Shown here piece after piece: positions 35,901 through 45,564 of a stretch of DNA of 64,000 bases. The translations under genes and the position numbers were made by a program. The notes under the pieces were generated by a model that ran no database searches, was not told where the DNA came from, and saw only the letters and a list, made by a program, of their open reading frames with translations. This stretch comes from Diplonema papillatum (Eukaryota > Euglenozoa > Diplonemea > Diplonemida > Diplonemidae), in contig JAPJBO010000045.1 of NCBI GenBank assembly GCA_030068145.1, positions 124,001 to 188,000 of the forward strand, given 5' to 3'. How positions within the stretch are numbered: position 1 is the stretch's first letter; each line of letters starts with the position of its first letter.

Positions 35901-38900
35901 GGTCGCCATGGGTCAAACAGTGGTCACCCACGAGCCCAGTGTTGTCCACGAGCCAGACAGTGGTCGCCATGGGTCAGACAGTGGTCACCCACGGGCCCAA
36001 CAATGTTGTCCACGAGCCAGACAGTGGTCGACCACTCGTTTACATTGGTCGCCATGGGCCAGACAGTGGTCACCCACGGGCCGGACAATGTTGTCCACGG
36101 GTCAGACCCACTCGTTTACAGTGGTCGCCATGGGTCAAACAGTGGTCACCCACGGCCACCTACGGAGACAATGGTTGTCCACGGCCAGACAGTGGTCGGC
36201 TACTCGTAAACAGTGGTCGCCATGGGCCAAACAGTGGTCACCCACGAGCCCAGTGTTGTCCACGAGCCAGACAGTGGTCGCCATGGGTCAGACAGTGGTC
36301 ACCCACGGCCACCTACGGAGACAATGGTTGTCCACGGCCAGACAGTGGTCGGCTACTCGTAAACAGTGGTCGCCATGGGCCAAACAGTGGTCACCCACGA
36401 GCCCAGTGTTGTCCACGAGCCAGACAGTGGTCGCCATGGGTCAGACAGTGGTCACCCACGGCCACCTACGGAGACAATGGTTGTCCACGGCCAGACAGTG
36501 GTCGGCTACTCGTTTACAGTGGTCGCCATATGCCAAACAGTGGTCACCCACGAGCCCAGTGTTGTCCACGAGCCAGACAGTGGTCGACCACCTACTAGCA
36601 CATTACCGGAGATTTCGCAAATGGCAGTCTCCTCAAGTTTTTCCTAAAAAACAGGTGGTGCTTACACAAAAAAGAAACTGTGCGCAGACCTCATCGTCGC
36701 TGGGCGCGGGCGCGGTGTCGTCGGTCTGAGGTGGGAGCGGCCAGGAGAGGACGAGGATGGTACAGTCGTCCTGCAGCTGGTCAGCGGCAGTCGCCTCGAC
36801 GAGTTTTTCGTCGCGCTCGATGTAAATTTTGAGCGCGTCCAGCTCCTCGACGCGGTCGGGGAAGTACTCGCCGCAGAGCTCGGTGTTCTGGTTGAGGATC
36901 GAGTGCGCGGACGGCAGCCACTTGGCGCCCTTGAACTTGAACGAGCCGGGCCCGTGCGGCGTCTTGACGTACTCCTTGACGAACACCAGCTTCTGACTCG
37001 TCCCGCTGGACGGCCGTTCGGGGACTTTGAACAGCGGGTGCGTGACCGCGCGGGTCTTCGACTCGCCGAGCCGCCACTTCAACGTTTCCTTGTCGTTCGT
37101 CGGGTTTCCGAACCCGTTGCGCTGGCTGGCGTGGTTGGTCGGCCAGACCTTCAAGTTCGGCTCTTGGAGGATCTCGGACAGCGCCTTGTCGAGGTTGGTT
37201 TCTTCCTTCGGGACTCTGACCGGTTTTCGGTCCACATACCTCGGGTCCGGGAGCAGGTCGATCTGCCCGTTCAGGGAGTTGACGTGGTCTTTGACGTCGT
37301 CCATGGTGAGGACCAAGAAGGAGTGGTACAAGTGCGCGTCGGCCCTCTCCTTCTCCCTTTGCATCTCGGCCTCGTCCTCCTTCTTGAACTCCTCTTCCAG
37401 TCCCTTCGGCAGCTCCGCTTCTTCAGCCACGATTTCGTTCCAGTAATCCTTCCGCACGTACACCAACATGTACGCCGACGTATCCCGGTGCGTGTGCTCC
37501 AGCCAAAACCGAATGCGGTGCTTGCCGCCGTAGTTGTCATCGACGGCGCTCGACTCTTGCACTTGCGTGACGCTGGCGTCGTCGAATTTGTACCACTTCG
37601 CCCCCGTTTTGGGTGCTGTGTAGGCGTGGTAGTGCCCGCCGTGCATGTACCCCGAGTGCACCAGGACACTGTACAAGCGGTATTCCTGATCCTGCGCGCC
37701 GCTCAGCGACGCTTCCCACTCTTCGTCGACTACATTCGCTGTGGTCGGCACGCGCGTGTCACTTCCCCACGCGTCTGGCTCCCCTGACACCGTGCAGAGG
37801 TACGGCTTCATGTCCAGGCTGACCGGGAACTCGAACGAGTCGTTGACCTTCTCGTACTGGAAGGTGCTCAGGTCGTATTCGAACCGCCTCAGGTGCATCA
37901 CGAGCACCGGTGGGAACACCAGGAACTCGATGCCCATCTCGGCGTCTTCCTTGCTGTCGATGCCCCGCTCCACGTCGACGCAGTGGTACTTGTTGTCGCC
38001 CGTCAGCTCCTCCTTGTTCAAGCACGCTTGGATCGACTCCTTCAGGTTCTTGCACCCTTTGACCTGCAGCTGGAGGTCGTAGAAAGCTTCAACGCGAGAG
38101 GACGTGTAATCGCGGTTCAGGCAGTTGACGTAGTTTCTCCTCTTGCCCATGAACATGTGGCGGATGGTCTTCTCGTCTTGTGTGCCTCTCATTTTCGTCT
38201 CGAGGTTGTCGAGCAGAATACGTGCCAGCTCTTGAACATCGTGTTGTTCAAACGCTTCAGCACGGGTCCAACCAAAGCTCTCCGTGAGCTCGGTAGTTTT
38301 CACCGGGTCGGTGTGCGTTTGGATCTTGTAGAAGAGGCGGGCGAGTTGGAACGCGATGTTGTTCTTCGTGTCGACCTGCGCGCCGTTGTTCGGGCTGTTG
38401 GCCTGCTTCAAGTTCTGCGGCAGGCGGTACGTGGCAGAGCGGAAGGCCGTGAGATGGAACAGAGTCTGGAGGAACGAATTAAGGTAGCACGTGGCGCCCT
38501 GGTTCCGCAGCCCGACCCCTTTAATCTGCGCCCGCACCTGCGCCGACGACTCGCACAGGTTCGAAGCGGTTTGCTGGTCCTTCACATAGACTTTGACCTT
38601 GAAGAACCGTTCTACATGCCCGCCGCTGCACTGACGCTCGTATGACGCCTGCTGGACGTTGGTGATCGCCTGGAAGTCGCGGTAGCCTCTATCAGTCGGC
38701 TTTTTCGGGAGAAACGTGTGGGAGTCCATGTGTTCCATGGTCGTCGTGCCGTTCAGCAGTTCGAACTTGAACACGCACTTGCACCGCCAGTCCGGCGGCG
38801 CATCGATAACGTGTGTGTTGTCAAGGAAGATGGAGAGGTACGTCGTGTGATCGACGCTCTCGGCGGTGATCAGCAGCTTCCAGGTGAACTCGCCTACGCG

Positions 38901-39230
38901 GAACTTGCCGCTGAAGAAGTGCGGTTTGCCCAATTTGGTCAGCGTTTCGGGGCGGAATGGCTCGAACGGGATCTCGAACTCCCATATGGCGGCATGGTCG
39001 CCCGGGAGGCTCCTCGAGCACCGCTGGTACTTCTCAACGTGTCGGTGGCATGCCTGGGAGAATTCCTCCTTGTTCGCTTGGAAGCGGGTGACTCCCTCGC
39101 ACTCCTCCGTGCCCTCGCTCCCTGTCACAATCGGTCCTCTTTGCACATTCTGCTCCGATGGTTGACGCGTCGCGTCCGCCTCCAACCCCCCATCCATCGC
39201 TATCCACGGACACAAGCTTCCCCACGGCAC
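29908..39230 (-). CDS. USP7: USP7-type ubiquitin carboxyl-terminal hydrolase, eight exons
   Basis: Exons in coding order are 39230-36690, 35607-35446, 34873-34709, 34295-34000, 32837-32690, 32416-32240, 31150-31013 and 30123-29908. All joins keep frame and give about 1280 residues. Domains are a MATH/TRAF domain (about 82-218), the USP catalytic core (about 238-615), and ubiquitin-like (HUBL) domains to the end. The catalytic triad is visible: Cys248 in NQGATCYLN, His533 in HGGHYHAY and Asp550 in KWYKFDD; EQHDVQEL is also conserved. The second-half exons align in order with human USP7: VEYYGLQRERTTVRF, LLRVKDNRIEGLVQEDELL, and the extreme C-terminus PEKAIKIHN, identical to the human activating tail. 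The enzyme removes ubiquitin from nuclear and cytoplasmic substrates. Exons 2-3 encode a charged, R/P-rich insert I cannot align to human USP7. The second ATG at codon 12 is an alternative start. Intron 1 carries a 153-bp tandem array. Confidence 0.95.
31233..31383. mobile_element. MITE-like element, copy 1 (151 bp)
   Basis: The left end AAATACTCGAGGGGCTGCC and the right end GGCAGCCTCCTCAAGTATTT are imperfect inverted repeats of about 20 bp. The same ends and interior (TGTGTTTCGTGTGGGCTACA, then GCACATTTACC) are found at 42352-42544, and the ends alone at 39924-40083. It has no coding capacity, so it is probably a non-autonomous DNA transposon. It lies close to USP7 exon 7, in the intron before it. 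Confidence 0.75.
33444..33595 (+). repeat. Dispersed repeat family C, left-part copy
   Basis: About 150 bp closely matching the start of the copy at 22636. It lies in the USP7 intron between exons 4 and 5. A nearby segment with GATGCTAGCATCAAGTCTTC at 33659 recurs at 20035 and, diverged, at 14723, 33368 and 34632. Confidence 0.85.
35690..36590. repeat. Minisatellite with 153-bp higher-order units in USP7 intron 1
   Basis: Short motifs around CAGTGGTCGCCATGGG and CAGTGGTCACCCACG are repeated dozens of times. The last three higher-order units are exactly 153 bp apart (CACGGCCACCTACGGAG at 36151, 36304 and 36457). Since 153 is a multiple of three, a plus-strand frame of 423 codons stays open across it, overlapping USP7 exon 2 at its left end. 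That frame has no recognisable domain and lies antisense to USP7, so it is treated here as a repeat by-product. Confidence 0.9.
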
Positions 39231-39923
39231 GAGCCACTCCAGCCTGGTAGGCTCCCCTTCGTCTCAGTGCCCACTGCCCCGCTCCGTCTTTTCGAAAACT
39301 CGGTGCAGTACGATAGCCGCGCCCCCCCCCACCAACCCGTTCTGCCGTTTTGTGTCTCTGGCGAGAATCGCTCAGTCAGTAGCCTGCGACGGCGTTATTT
39401 TTGATTGGGTGTGCAGTTTATTTCGTTTGCTGTTTGCATTCAACGGCGCCCGATGTGCCCCGTCAAATACATGAAAGCCAGAGAGAGAAGGCCGCCCCAC
39501 CACACGAAGGCGCCACTTCTTTAAATCAATCTCCCTTACACTGCGTGCCTCACCTTCTATAGTTCTGGACAGCTGGGGTTGGCTGTCTTGAGCTCAGTCG
39601 ATGCCGACCATCGGTGGGGTCTGTTGATGGGAAAATTGATGCTCGGAGTGCTTCACGATCGCTTGCATCGGTCGCATTGTCGTGCTTGTGACTGGTTGAC
39701 CCCAGTGAAGCAACACTATTGCCTCGGATTTTTTCAGCAGAAACGAAGCCCTTCATCCTGGGTATGGTCGTGGACAAAACTAACGAAACTGAAAAAAGCA
39801 TGAAGTAGCAAGGCAGCTCCGGTAGAAAAGGGGCGGCTGGCCTACTGTTGGCACCGGCCGAATGGTCACGCGCGCCAGGGTAAGGCAAGGCTGGCGCTGG
39901 ATGTCCGCAAAGGCTGCTCAAGA

Positions 39924-40083
39924 AAATACTCGGAGGGGCCGCCTGGCCTTCTTTCACCGGGGAGGGCAGGAGGGAGGGAGAAACAGCACAACTACAACAA
40001 AAATCGGTCGTTTCACTACGCCCGTAAACAACTGCAGGGTTTAGTGCGGGATGCAGGACATCTGACGGCCTCCTCGAGTATTT
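39924..40083. mobile_element. MITE-like element, copy 2 (160 bp)
   Basis: Ends AAATACTCGGAGGGGCCGCC and GACGGCCTCCTCGAGTATTT form the same terminal inverted repeats as the copies at 31233 and 42352. The interior is diverged. Confidence 0.65.
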
Positions 40084-40387
40084 CCTGCGATGCAAAAACA
40101 AAAGAAACATGAACCGAGCCGGCGGGCACGCCTCGGGACCTGGGACGGGGATAGTCAATTCACCAGCGCTGTTTTCGAGTATTTCCGGCAACGTGGCCGT
40201 TTTGACAAAAATACTCGGGAAGCTGCGGTGTGTTGGCGGGGCTCCGCGGAGGAGCGTCGTTCGTTTTGCGTCGATTCTCGGTGTTCCGTGCACACTTCGA
40301 GGCTGCAGGAATTCTTGCGCTCTACTTCGGCTCTGCCACACCATCAAACAAAACCGGCGAGGCGAAAGGCTTCCAGCCGGCGGCGCG

Positions 40388-40769
40388 GAACAGTGCTCTG
40401 CTGCAACCCGACGATCGAGTCATCGGTGACATGTACTGTACACACGAGCGGAGTTGGTGCAACCTGGGGGGTGAACTTGGCAGGTCAATGTTTTGCTTTG
40501 AAGCTGAGGATGATGCGACGGGTGCGGCGCAAGTTCGGCGGACTGAGACAGTGCTCTGCAACCCGAGTCGGGTCATCACACGGATGCACCACGTCACACG
40601 AGCAGGGTTGGTGCAACCTGGGGATGAACTCCAGGTCACTGTGTAGCTTCGAAGCTGAGGATGATGCGAAGGGTGCGTCGCAGGGGCTCGTCGGCGTGGA
40701 ACAGTGCTTTGCAACATGTAATGCACACACGCAGCAGGGTTAGTGCAACCTGGGGATGAACTCGGCAGG
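40388..40769 (-). pseudogene. Tandem partial copies of the 3' end of asd
   Basis: Two extra copies of the last codons and stop of asd, plus flanking DNA, follow the gene. GAAGCTGAGGATGATGCG occurs at 40500, 40651 and, within asd itself, 40785. The three versions encode [20 protein letters not shown] and, in the gene, [10 protein letters not shown], each followed by TGA at the same point. The unit is about 135-150 bp. The copies carry no upstream enzyme sequence and cannot encode an enzyme alone. Use as alternative terminal exons is conceivable but unsupported. Confidence 0.85.
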
Positions 40770-41888
40770 TCACTGATTCGCTTCGAAGCTGAGGATGATG
40801 CGAAGGGTGCGTCGCAGGGGCTCGGCGGCGCCCCACAGGAGCTGGTCGCCGACGGTGAAGGCAGTCAGGTACTGGGGGCCTTGCTGCATTTTCCGCAGGC
40901 GGCCGACGCGGATGCGGAGCGAGCCCGACACCGCCGCGGGGGTCAGCTCGGACAACGAAGCCTCCTTGTTGTTGGGCACGACGTCCACCCACTCGTTGTG
41001 GCTCTTGATCAGCTGCTCTATCTCTTCCATCGGCATATCTTCCTTCAACTTGATCGTGAACGCCTGGCTGTGGCATCGCAGGACGCCCACTCGGGCGCAG
41101 ATGCCGTCGACGAAGACGGTCCGATCACTTTCGAGGCCGAGGATTTTGTTCGTCTCCGCTTGCCCTTTCCACTCCTCACGTGACATCCCATTCTCAACCT
41201 CCTTGTCAATCCAAGGCAGTAGAGAACCCGCCAGCGCATGTCCAAAAGCATCTTTTGGAAGATCAGCTTCCCTTGACTTCGCTTCCACGGCAGTGGCGGA
41301 GGAAGATGGGTCGTCTAGCATGTCCTTAACGGAAGCATGCACGCATCCCATTTGGCTCAGCAACTCTTTCATGTTCGCCGCGCCGGCGCCGCTGGCGGCT
41401 TGGTAAGTCATGGAATTCAGCCATTCGATCGCGCCCGCTTTGAAGAGACCGCCCAGCGCCAGCAGCATCAGCGACACGGTGCAGTTCCCGCCGGCGAATG
41501 CTTTGGTGCCTTTCTGCAGGGCTTGTTCGATGACGCCGAGGTTAACCGGGTCGAGCACGATGACGGTGTCATCGTCCATTCGTTTTGCCGAGGCAGCGTC
41601 GATCCAGTAGCCCTTCCAGCCGGCCGCCAACAGCTGCGGGTAGACCTGCTTGGTGTAGTCTCCCCCTTGGCAGGAGATGATGTGGCTGCACTCGCCGAGG
41701 GACGCGATGTCTGTCGCGTCGCGCAGCGTCGGCTCGCTTTCGCCGTCGACCTTCGGCGCGGCCTTCCCCGCCGCGCTCGTCGAAAAAAACCGCGTTTTGA
41801 CCAGCTTGAAGTCACCCTCCGCAGCCATTCGGTCCATCAGCACGCTGCCGACCATCCCGCGCCAGCCGACCATTCCGAGAAGCGGCAT
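40770..41888 (-). CDS. asd: Aspartate-semialdehyde dehydrogenase, E. coli-type
   Basis: An intronless frame of 372 codons encodes the enzyme that reduces beta-aspartyl phosphate to aspartate semialdehyde with NADPH. This is the branch point to lysine, threonine and methionine. The N-terminus [20 protein letters not shown] carries the nucleotide-binding glycine motif. The active-site Cys136 sits in [12 protein letters not shown], and the acid-base His273 in [14 protein letters not shown]. These motifs and the length match the gamma-proteobacterial class (E. coli 367 residues) and not the shorter class found in plants and many bacteria. The start at 41888 is set by homology. The upstream in-frame ATG adds 36 residues that do not look like a clear targeting peptide, though plastid targeting cannot be excluded. 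The bacterial class suggests lateral or endosymbiotic origin (inference). Partial copies of its 3' end follow in tandem. Confidence 0.96.
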   Translation of the reverse strand: MPLLGMVGWRGMVGSVLMDRMAAEGDFKLVKTRFFSTSAAGKAAPKVDGESEPTLRDATDIASLGECSHIISCQGGDYTKQVYPQLLAAGWKGYWIDAASAKRMDDDTVIVLDPVNLGVIEQALQKGTKAFAGGNCTVSLMLLALGGLFKAGAIEWLNSMTYQAASGAGAANMKELLSQMGCVHASVKDMLDDPSSSATAVEAKSREADLPKDAFGHALAGSLLPWIDKEVENGMSREEWKGQAETNKILGLESDRTVFVDGICARVGVLRCHSQAFTIKLKEDMPMEEIEQLIKSHNEWVDVVPNNKEASLSELTPAAVSGSLRIRVGRLRKMQQGPQYLTAFTVGDQLLWGAAEPLRRTLRIILSFEANQ

Positions 41889-43200
41889 GGTTCCGTGTCT
41901 TGGTGTTGCGCGCTTTTTGCTGCTTTGCCTGGCCGGGTCGAGATGTGGAAGGAAACAGAAAAAGTAGGTTTGTTTGTGCGTACTGACGGGACCCACCTGC
42001 TCTGGTAAGTTTCATGTGGTACACTGCTGACTACCACTTTTTAGCACCAACAATGCACTGGTAACACTAAAAAGAGAGCGGGGACAGAGCAGGTTTCCAG
42101 CTCGCCGATTACGACTGGAACGGTTCGGGCCCCGCTGTACATTACCGGAGGTTCCTGGTCTGGGAGCTCCTTTCAAGAAGACCGCAGGAAGCTGGACTAA
42201 TAGGGGATAAAAGACTGCGTGATAAAAGACTGCATGATTTTCCCGTTCAATAAAAATCCCAGCGTCCATGCACAGCACGGAGGCGTGGACTCGGGGCCTG
42301 ACACAGTGGGACAAGTTTCGATGTCGCTAATTATTCGATAATGAGGATGTGAAATACTCGAGGGACTGCCTTGTGCTCATTTCGAAGGAGGCAAGAGGGG
42401 GAGAAAACAATACAACTACAAAGTGAGTCTTTTTTGTTGAACGCTTACGCCCGCCACTAAACCCAGCTGTACCTGTGTTTCGTGTGGGCTACAGCACATT
42501 TACCTCCTTTGTTCTATCGCAACTGGCAGTCTCCTCAAGCATTTCCTACAACGTGGGTGCTTATACAAAAAGAAAAGGGGATGGGCAGGAACTACTACAG
42601 TGCCAAGACCTGACTCTGGAAAGAGGCAAGTGTCGGGCGGCAAGGCGGCAAGAAACTGGCGGAGAAACAGCAACTGCTGTCGACGGAGGCATTGGAACCA
42701 CTAAGTTTCGGGGAGGGGTTCGACAAGAGGCCGCGCGCGAGAGCAGATCTACACAGCACGGAGGTGCTGAACAACACGATAGGCAGTGGGGGAAATCGCT
42801 TCCTTGGCGGATTCAAGCTTGAAATGGGCGTGAGCTCGGAATTCTTTCATCGAACCCTGGTGTACAATGAACCGAGAGAGGCACACGAGCCACATGGGCC
42901 TAGCAGGCGGCGCCTTCGCTTGAAGGTTGCCACGTCCCCAGAAAGCGGCAAGGCGGTCTGACAGGTCCTCTGCAGTGGCGCTCTGCGGCCGAGGTGGTGC
43001 AGGTCGGGGCCCACGAGAATCTTTGGCATTCTGCTCGATGCCTCCAACCCCCGTCACGGATCTTTCAGCGCTTATTTGCCCGGGTCACTCGACTGGAGGG
43101 ACAGGTTTTGTAGCAGCCAAGCGTTCATAACGAGTGCTGCCTTTTTGATCCTTCGGCGGTCGGCTCGCCCCAAATCGAGAAAGGCCGAAATGCTTTGCCG
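41889..43200. other. Intergenic region upstream of asd
   Basis: No gene is seen. It holds a MITE-like element (42352-42544) and a short doubled motif (GATAAAAGACTGCGTG at 42206 and again diverged just after, also near 30870). The asd promoter should lie at its left end. Confidence 0.5.
42352..42544. mobile_element. MITE-like element, copy 3 (193 bp)
   Basis: Ends AAATACTCGAGGGACTGCC and GGCAGTCTCCTCAAGCATTT are inverted repeats. The interior closely matches copy 1 at 31233 (GAACGCTTAC, CGTGTGGGCTACAGCACATT). Copy 1 lacks about 40 bp present here. Confidence 0.75.
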
Positions 43201-45333
43201 CTAGCTTCGTCGCTTCCCGAAGGAGCGGCACGGCGGTCTGACGGGACGAAGTGCGTGCTTGCTGCGTGCCTTGCAGGTCCACGGTGACTCCTCCACCGTG
43301 GCTTCTTGCGGGATGGAGGCGGTAGCTACAGCGGCCAACGCCGCGGGGACTGGTGAGAAGATGGGCCGCAAGTCGCGCCGTTCGGCACGCTGCTTCCTCC
43401 GCTTGACGCTCTGCAGCCCCACCACGGGCTTTTCAACGGTGCTGCCCTCTCTCCAATCCCGCTGGTTGTGCCTCCTGATAACGGGCGGCGAGCCTCCCGT
43501 GCTCGGCGCCGTCTTCTTGCCCTTCACGCCCGCCAGCGGAGCTGATCTCCCGCCGTTCGGCACGAAGACCGAACGCGGGCCCTTTTCCGCTTCCCCCGCG
43601 CCTTGCAGCGGCAGGACGGACGCCACTACCGCAACCAGCCCCGCTTTGCCGCTGCTGACGATGAGACCGAGCGCCGGGTACCGCTTGAGAACGTGGTGAA
43701 TCAGCCACGCGCGAAAGCTGGCACGCAGGCGCTGTCGGCCGACGGACGCGAGGGTTTGGTCACACACCCGCTGGACGGCAGACAGGAGGGCACGCTTGCG
43801 CCGCACCTTCGCCAGCAGAGCCGCGTAGCACCTACGGAGAAGCGCTATTCGGCCGTGGACGAGCAGAAGCTGCAGGCCCCGGCGCTGATACCGGCGTTGC
43901 GAGACGAACGCTTGCCATCTACGGTAGCACTCTCGGTACACCACGCGGCCGCATACGACGAGGATCAAGTACCGGATCTGAGACGCGGGAAGCCGCGGGT
44001 GCCTGGCTTCGAGGAGCAGCCCGTCGAACTTGTACCCGGCCTCCTCGGCCAGGTACATGCGGTCGACCTGCTCCCGGGCGCCGATTGCGAGCGCTTTGCG
44101 CAAGAACCGCCGTTCCCGCTTCTCCGCCTGCTCCGACGCGACCCTGCGGCAGTCCTGCTGCAGCACGAGCGCGTGCGCTTTGGCGACCGTCGCGCGCAAG
44201 GTGTCCGCCCAGGCCTGGACCCGTGCGAGGTATACGGGCAGTTCGGACAGCTCGGTGGCAGCCCGGTCGGTCTCCTCTAGCCGCTCCAGCTCCCGCCGGT
44301 CCCTCTCCTTCCGCTCGCCGACCCTCCGTGCGGCCTGCTTGCCCCTGCAGCCCACCCCGTGCAGCCGCGCCCGGTCGCTTCCCTCTGCGAGCCCCAAAAA
44401 TTCCCTCCCCTCCCCTTCCCGCAGAGCGAGCTTCGCCGCGTCGCAGCCCGCCGCGACCGAGTGGCGCTCCATCATGCACCACACGGTCAGTCGTAGTTCC
44501 GCCCACGCCCGAGACCAGGTAATTTCCAGCAGCTCCCGGGCCTCTTCCTCAGGTAGCGCAACGCTTGTCACACCGACGGTCTCCTCGATCGCTGTGCATA
44601 TGGCGTTGTACGCGTGTTGTTCTTGCAGCGCTCCGCTCAGGAAGACGGCGTAAGAGCTTGAATGTTCCTCTTCGGTGGCCCGCCGAGCTTCGGCTTCGCT
44701 GGCCATTGCATCTTGTCTTTGGGTTTCCAAATAGCACAGAGCTGCCTTGGCAAGAAACTGCTTGATTTGCTCTGCGTGTTCGGTGCCTTCAGAAAGTGTA
44801 CGGGCCCCCTCGACTCCATCACGCTCGACGTCCCGCCTGTTCCGACTCTCGCTCGCCTGCAGTAGCAAGAGCGCGGCCGTACAAGTCAGTGTTCGGTAGC
44901 CAATCAGCTGTTCGGCGCCTATGCTGCCCCGTTCTGAGTCTTGCAACAAGTGGAGCAGCTCGTCTCTGAAAGCGAACCGAAGGGTCGCGAGGCTCCCTTC
45001 ATGCTCTCGTTCTATGCCGTGGCCGCGCCACCACGGCCAACGTGTGGGAGGGTCTGTGATGGCCGGCGACGACTCACCGAACCCCCTGGCACGTTCTTCT
45101 GCGACCTCTACCATGCGGAGCCTCTCGTACTCTACAGCCTGCCTCTCAACTTCGCGGTGCAGTTCTTCGTACCGAACCGTCTCTGCTCGTCCCGAGGCTT
45201 CCACTGACTGCTTCGCCATCCGGTACATGGTTTGCGCTTGGTCAGTTCTCGGGTGGCGCCCGGTTTCTGTACCATCATACGTTTCGCCCCGAAGAGTGGC
45301 TGAGTCGAAGCGTTGTTCCTGTTTGGGTTGCAT
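43201..45333 (-). CDS. Unknown 710-residue helical protein with W/R-rich repeats
   Basis: A single open frame of 710 codons with strong GC3 bias and no recognised enzyme domain. The N-terminal half is rich in Glu, Arg and Ala and probably largely alpha-helical. Residues about 485-585 contain three spaced segments of one pattern: ECYRRWQAFVSQRRYQRR, then LRRCYAALLAKVRRKRALL, then LRASFRAWLIHHVLKRY. Each has aromatic or Trp residues followed by basic clusters, resembling the calmodulin/centrin-binding repeats of Sfi1-like or IQ proteins. That likeness is by eye only. The C-terminal 120 residues are basic, P/S-rich and probably disordered. The start at 45333 lies 232 bp downstream of the ankyrin gene's stop codon on the same strand. 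A centrosomal, basal-body or cytoskeletal role would fit but is inference. Confidence 0.75.
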   Translation of the reverse strand: MQPKQEQRFDSATLRGETYDGTETGRHPRTDQAQTMYRMAKQSVEASGRAETVRYEELHREVERQAVEYERLRMVEVAEERARGFGESSPAITDPPTRWPWWRGHGIEREHEGSLATLRFAFRDELLHLLQDSERGSIGAEQLIGYRTLTCTAALLLLQASESRNRRDVERDGVEGARTLSEGTEHAEQIKQFLAKAALCYLETQRQDAMASEAEARRATEEEHSSSYAVFLSGALQEQHAYNAICTAIEETVGVTSVALPEEEARELLEITWSRAWAELRLTVWCMMERHSVAAGCDAAKLALREGEGREFLGLAEGSDRARLHGVGCRGKQAARRVGERKERDRRELERLEETDRAATELSELPVYLARVQAWADTLRATVAKAHALVLQQDCRRVASEQAEKRERRFLRKALAIGAREQVDRMYLAEEAGYKFDGLLLEARHPRLPASQIRYLILVVCGRVVYRECYRRWQAFVSQRRYQRRGLQLLLVHGRIALLRRCYAALLAKVRRKRALLSAVQRVCDQTLASVGRQRLRASFRAWLIHHVLKRYPALGLIVSSGKAGLVAVVASVLPLQGAGEAEKGPRSVFVPNGGRSAPLAGVKGKKTAPSTGGSPPVIRRHNQRDWREGSTVEKPVVGLQSVKRRKQRAERRDLRPIFSPVPAALAAVATASIPQEATVEESPWTCKARSKHALRPVRPPCRSFGKRRS

Positions 45334-45564
45334 GGGCCTGCTTCAGGTACTGGACTGGCAACGCAACATCTTCCATAAACTGAATGGTGGGCTCGAAGTC
45401 CGGCTTCCGAGGACACCCTGCTTGAAATGCAAGTGCCGCATATATCGGTTGTTCAGCTGATTTTAGTGGTCGCAGCTATGGCAAGCGGTGTTCACTTCTG
45501 TTTTACCTGCCTTATACTGTCGGAGTAGGCTTGCGTTGGTAGGCAGAATCGACCAGATGCGGTG

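Larger units (their letters stand above)
39231..40769. other. Intergenic region between asd and USP7
   Basis: No separate gene is seen. The left third should hold the USP7 5' untranslated region and promoter, without a motif I can name. A MITE-like element lies at 39924-40083, and decayed tandem copies of the end of asd lie at 40388-40769. AAATACTCG or its complement also occurs near 40170 and 40208, possibly further MITE ends. Confidence 0.5.

Noticed and set aside
37000-39400. Plus-strand frames of 228 to 294 codons opposite USP7
   Set aside because: They mirror the GC3-rich USP7 exon 1, have no domains and overlap one another.
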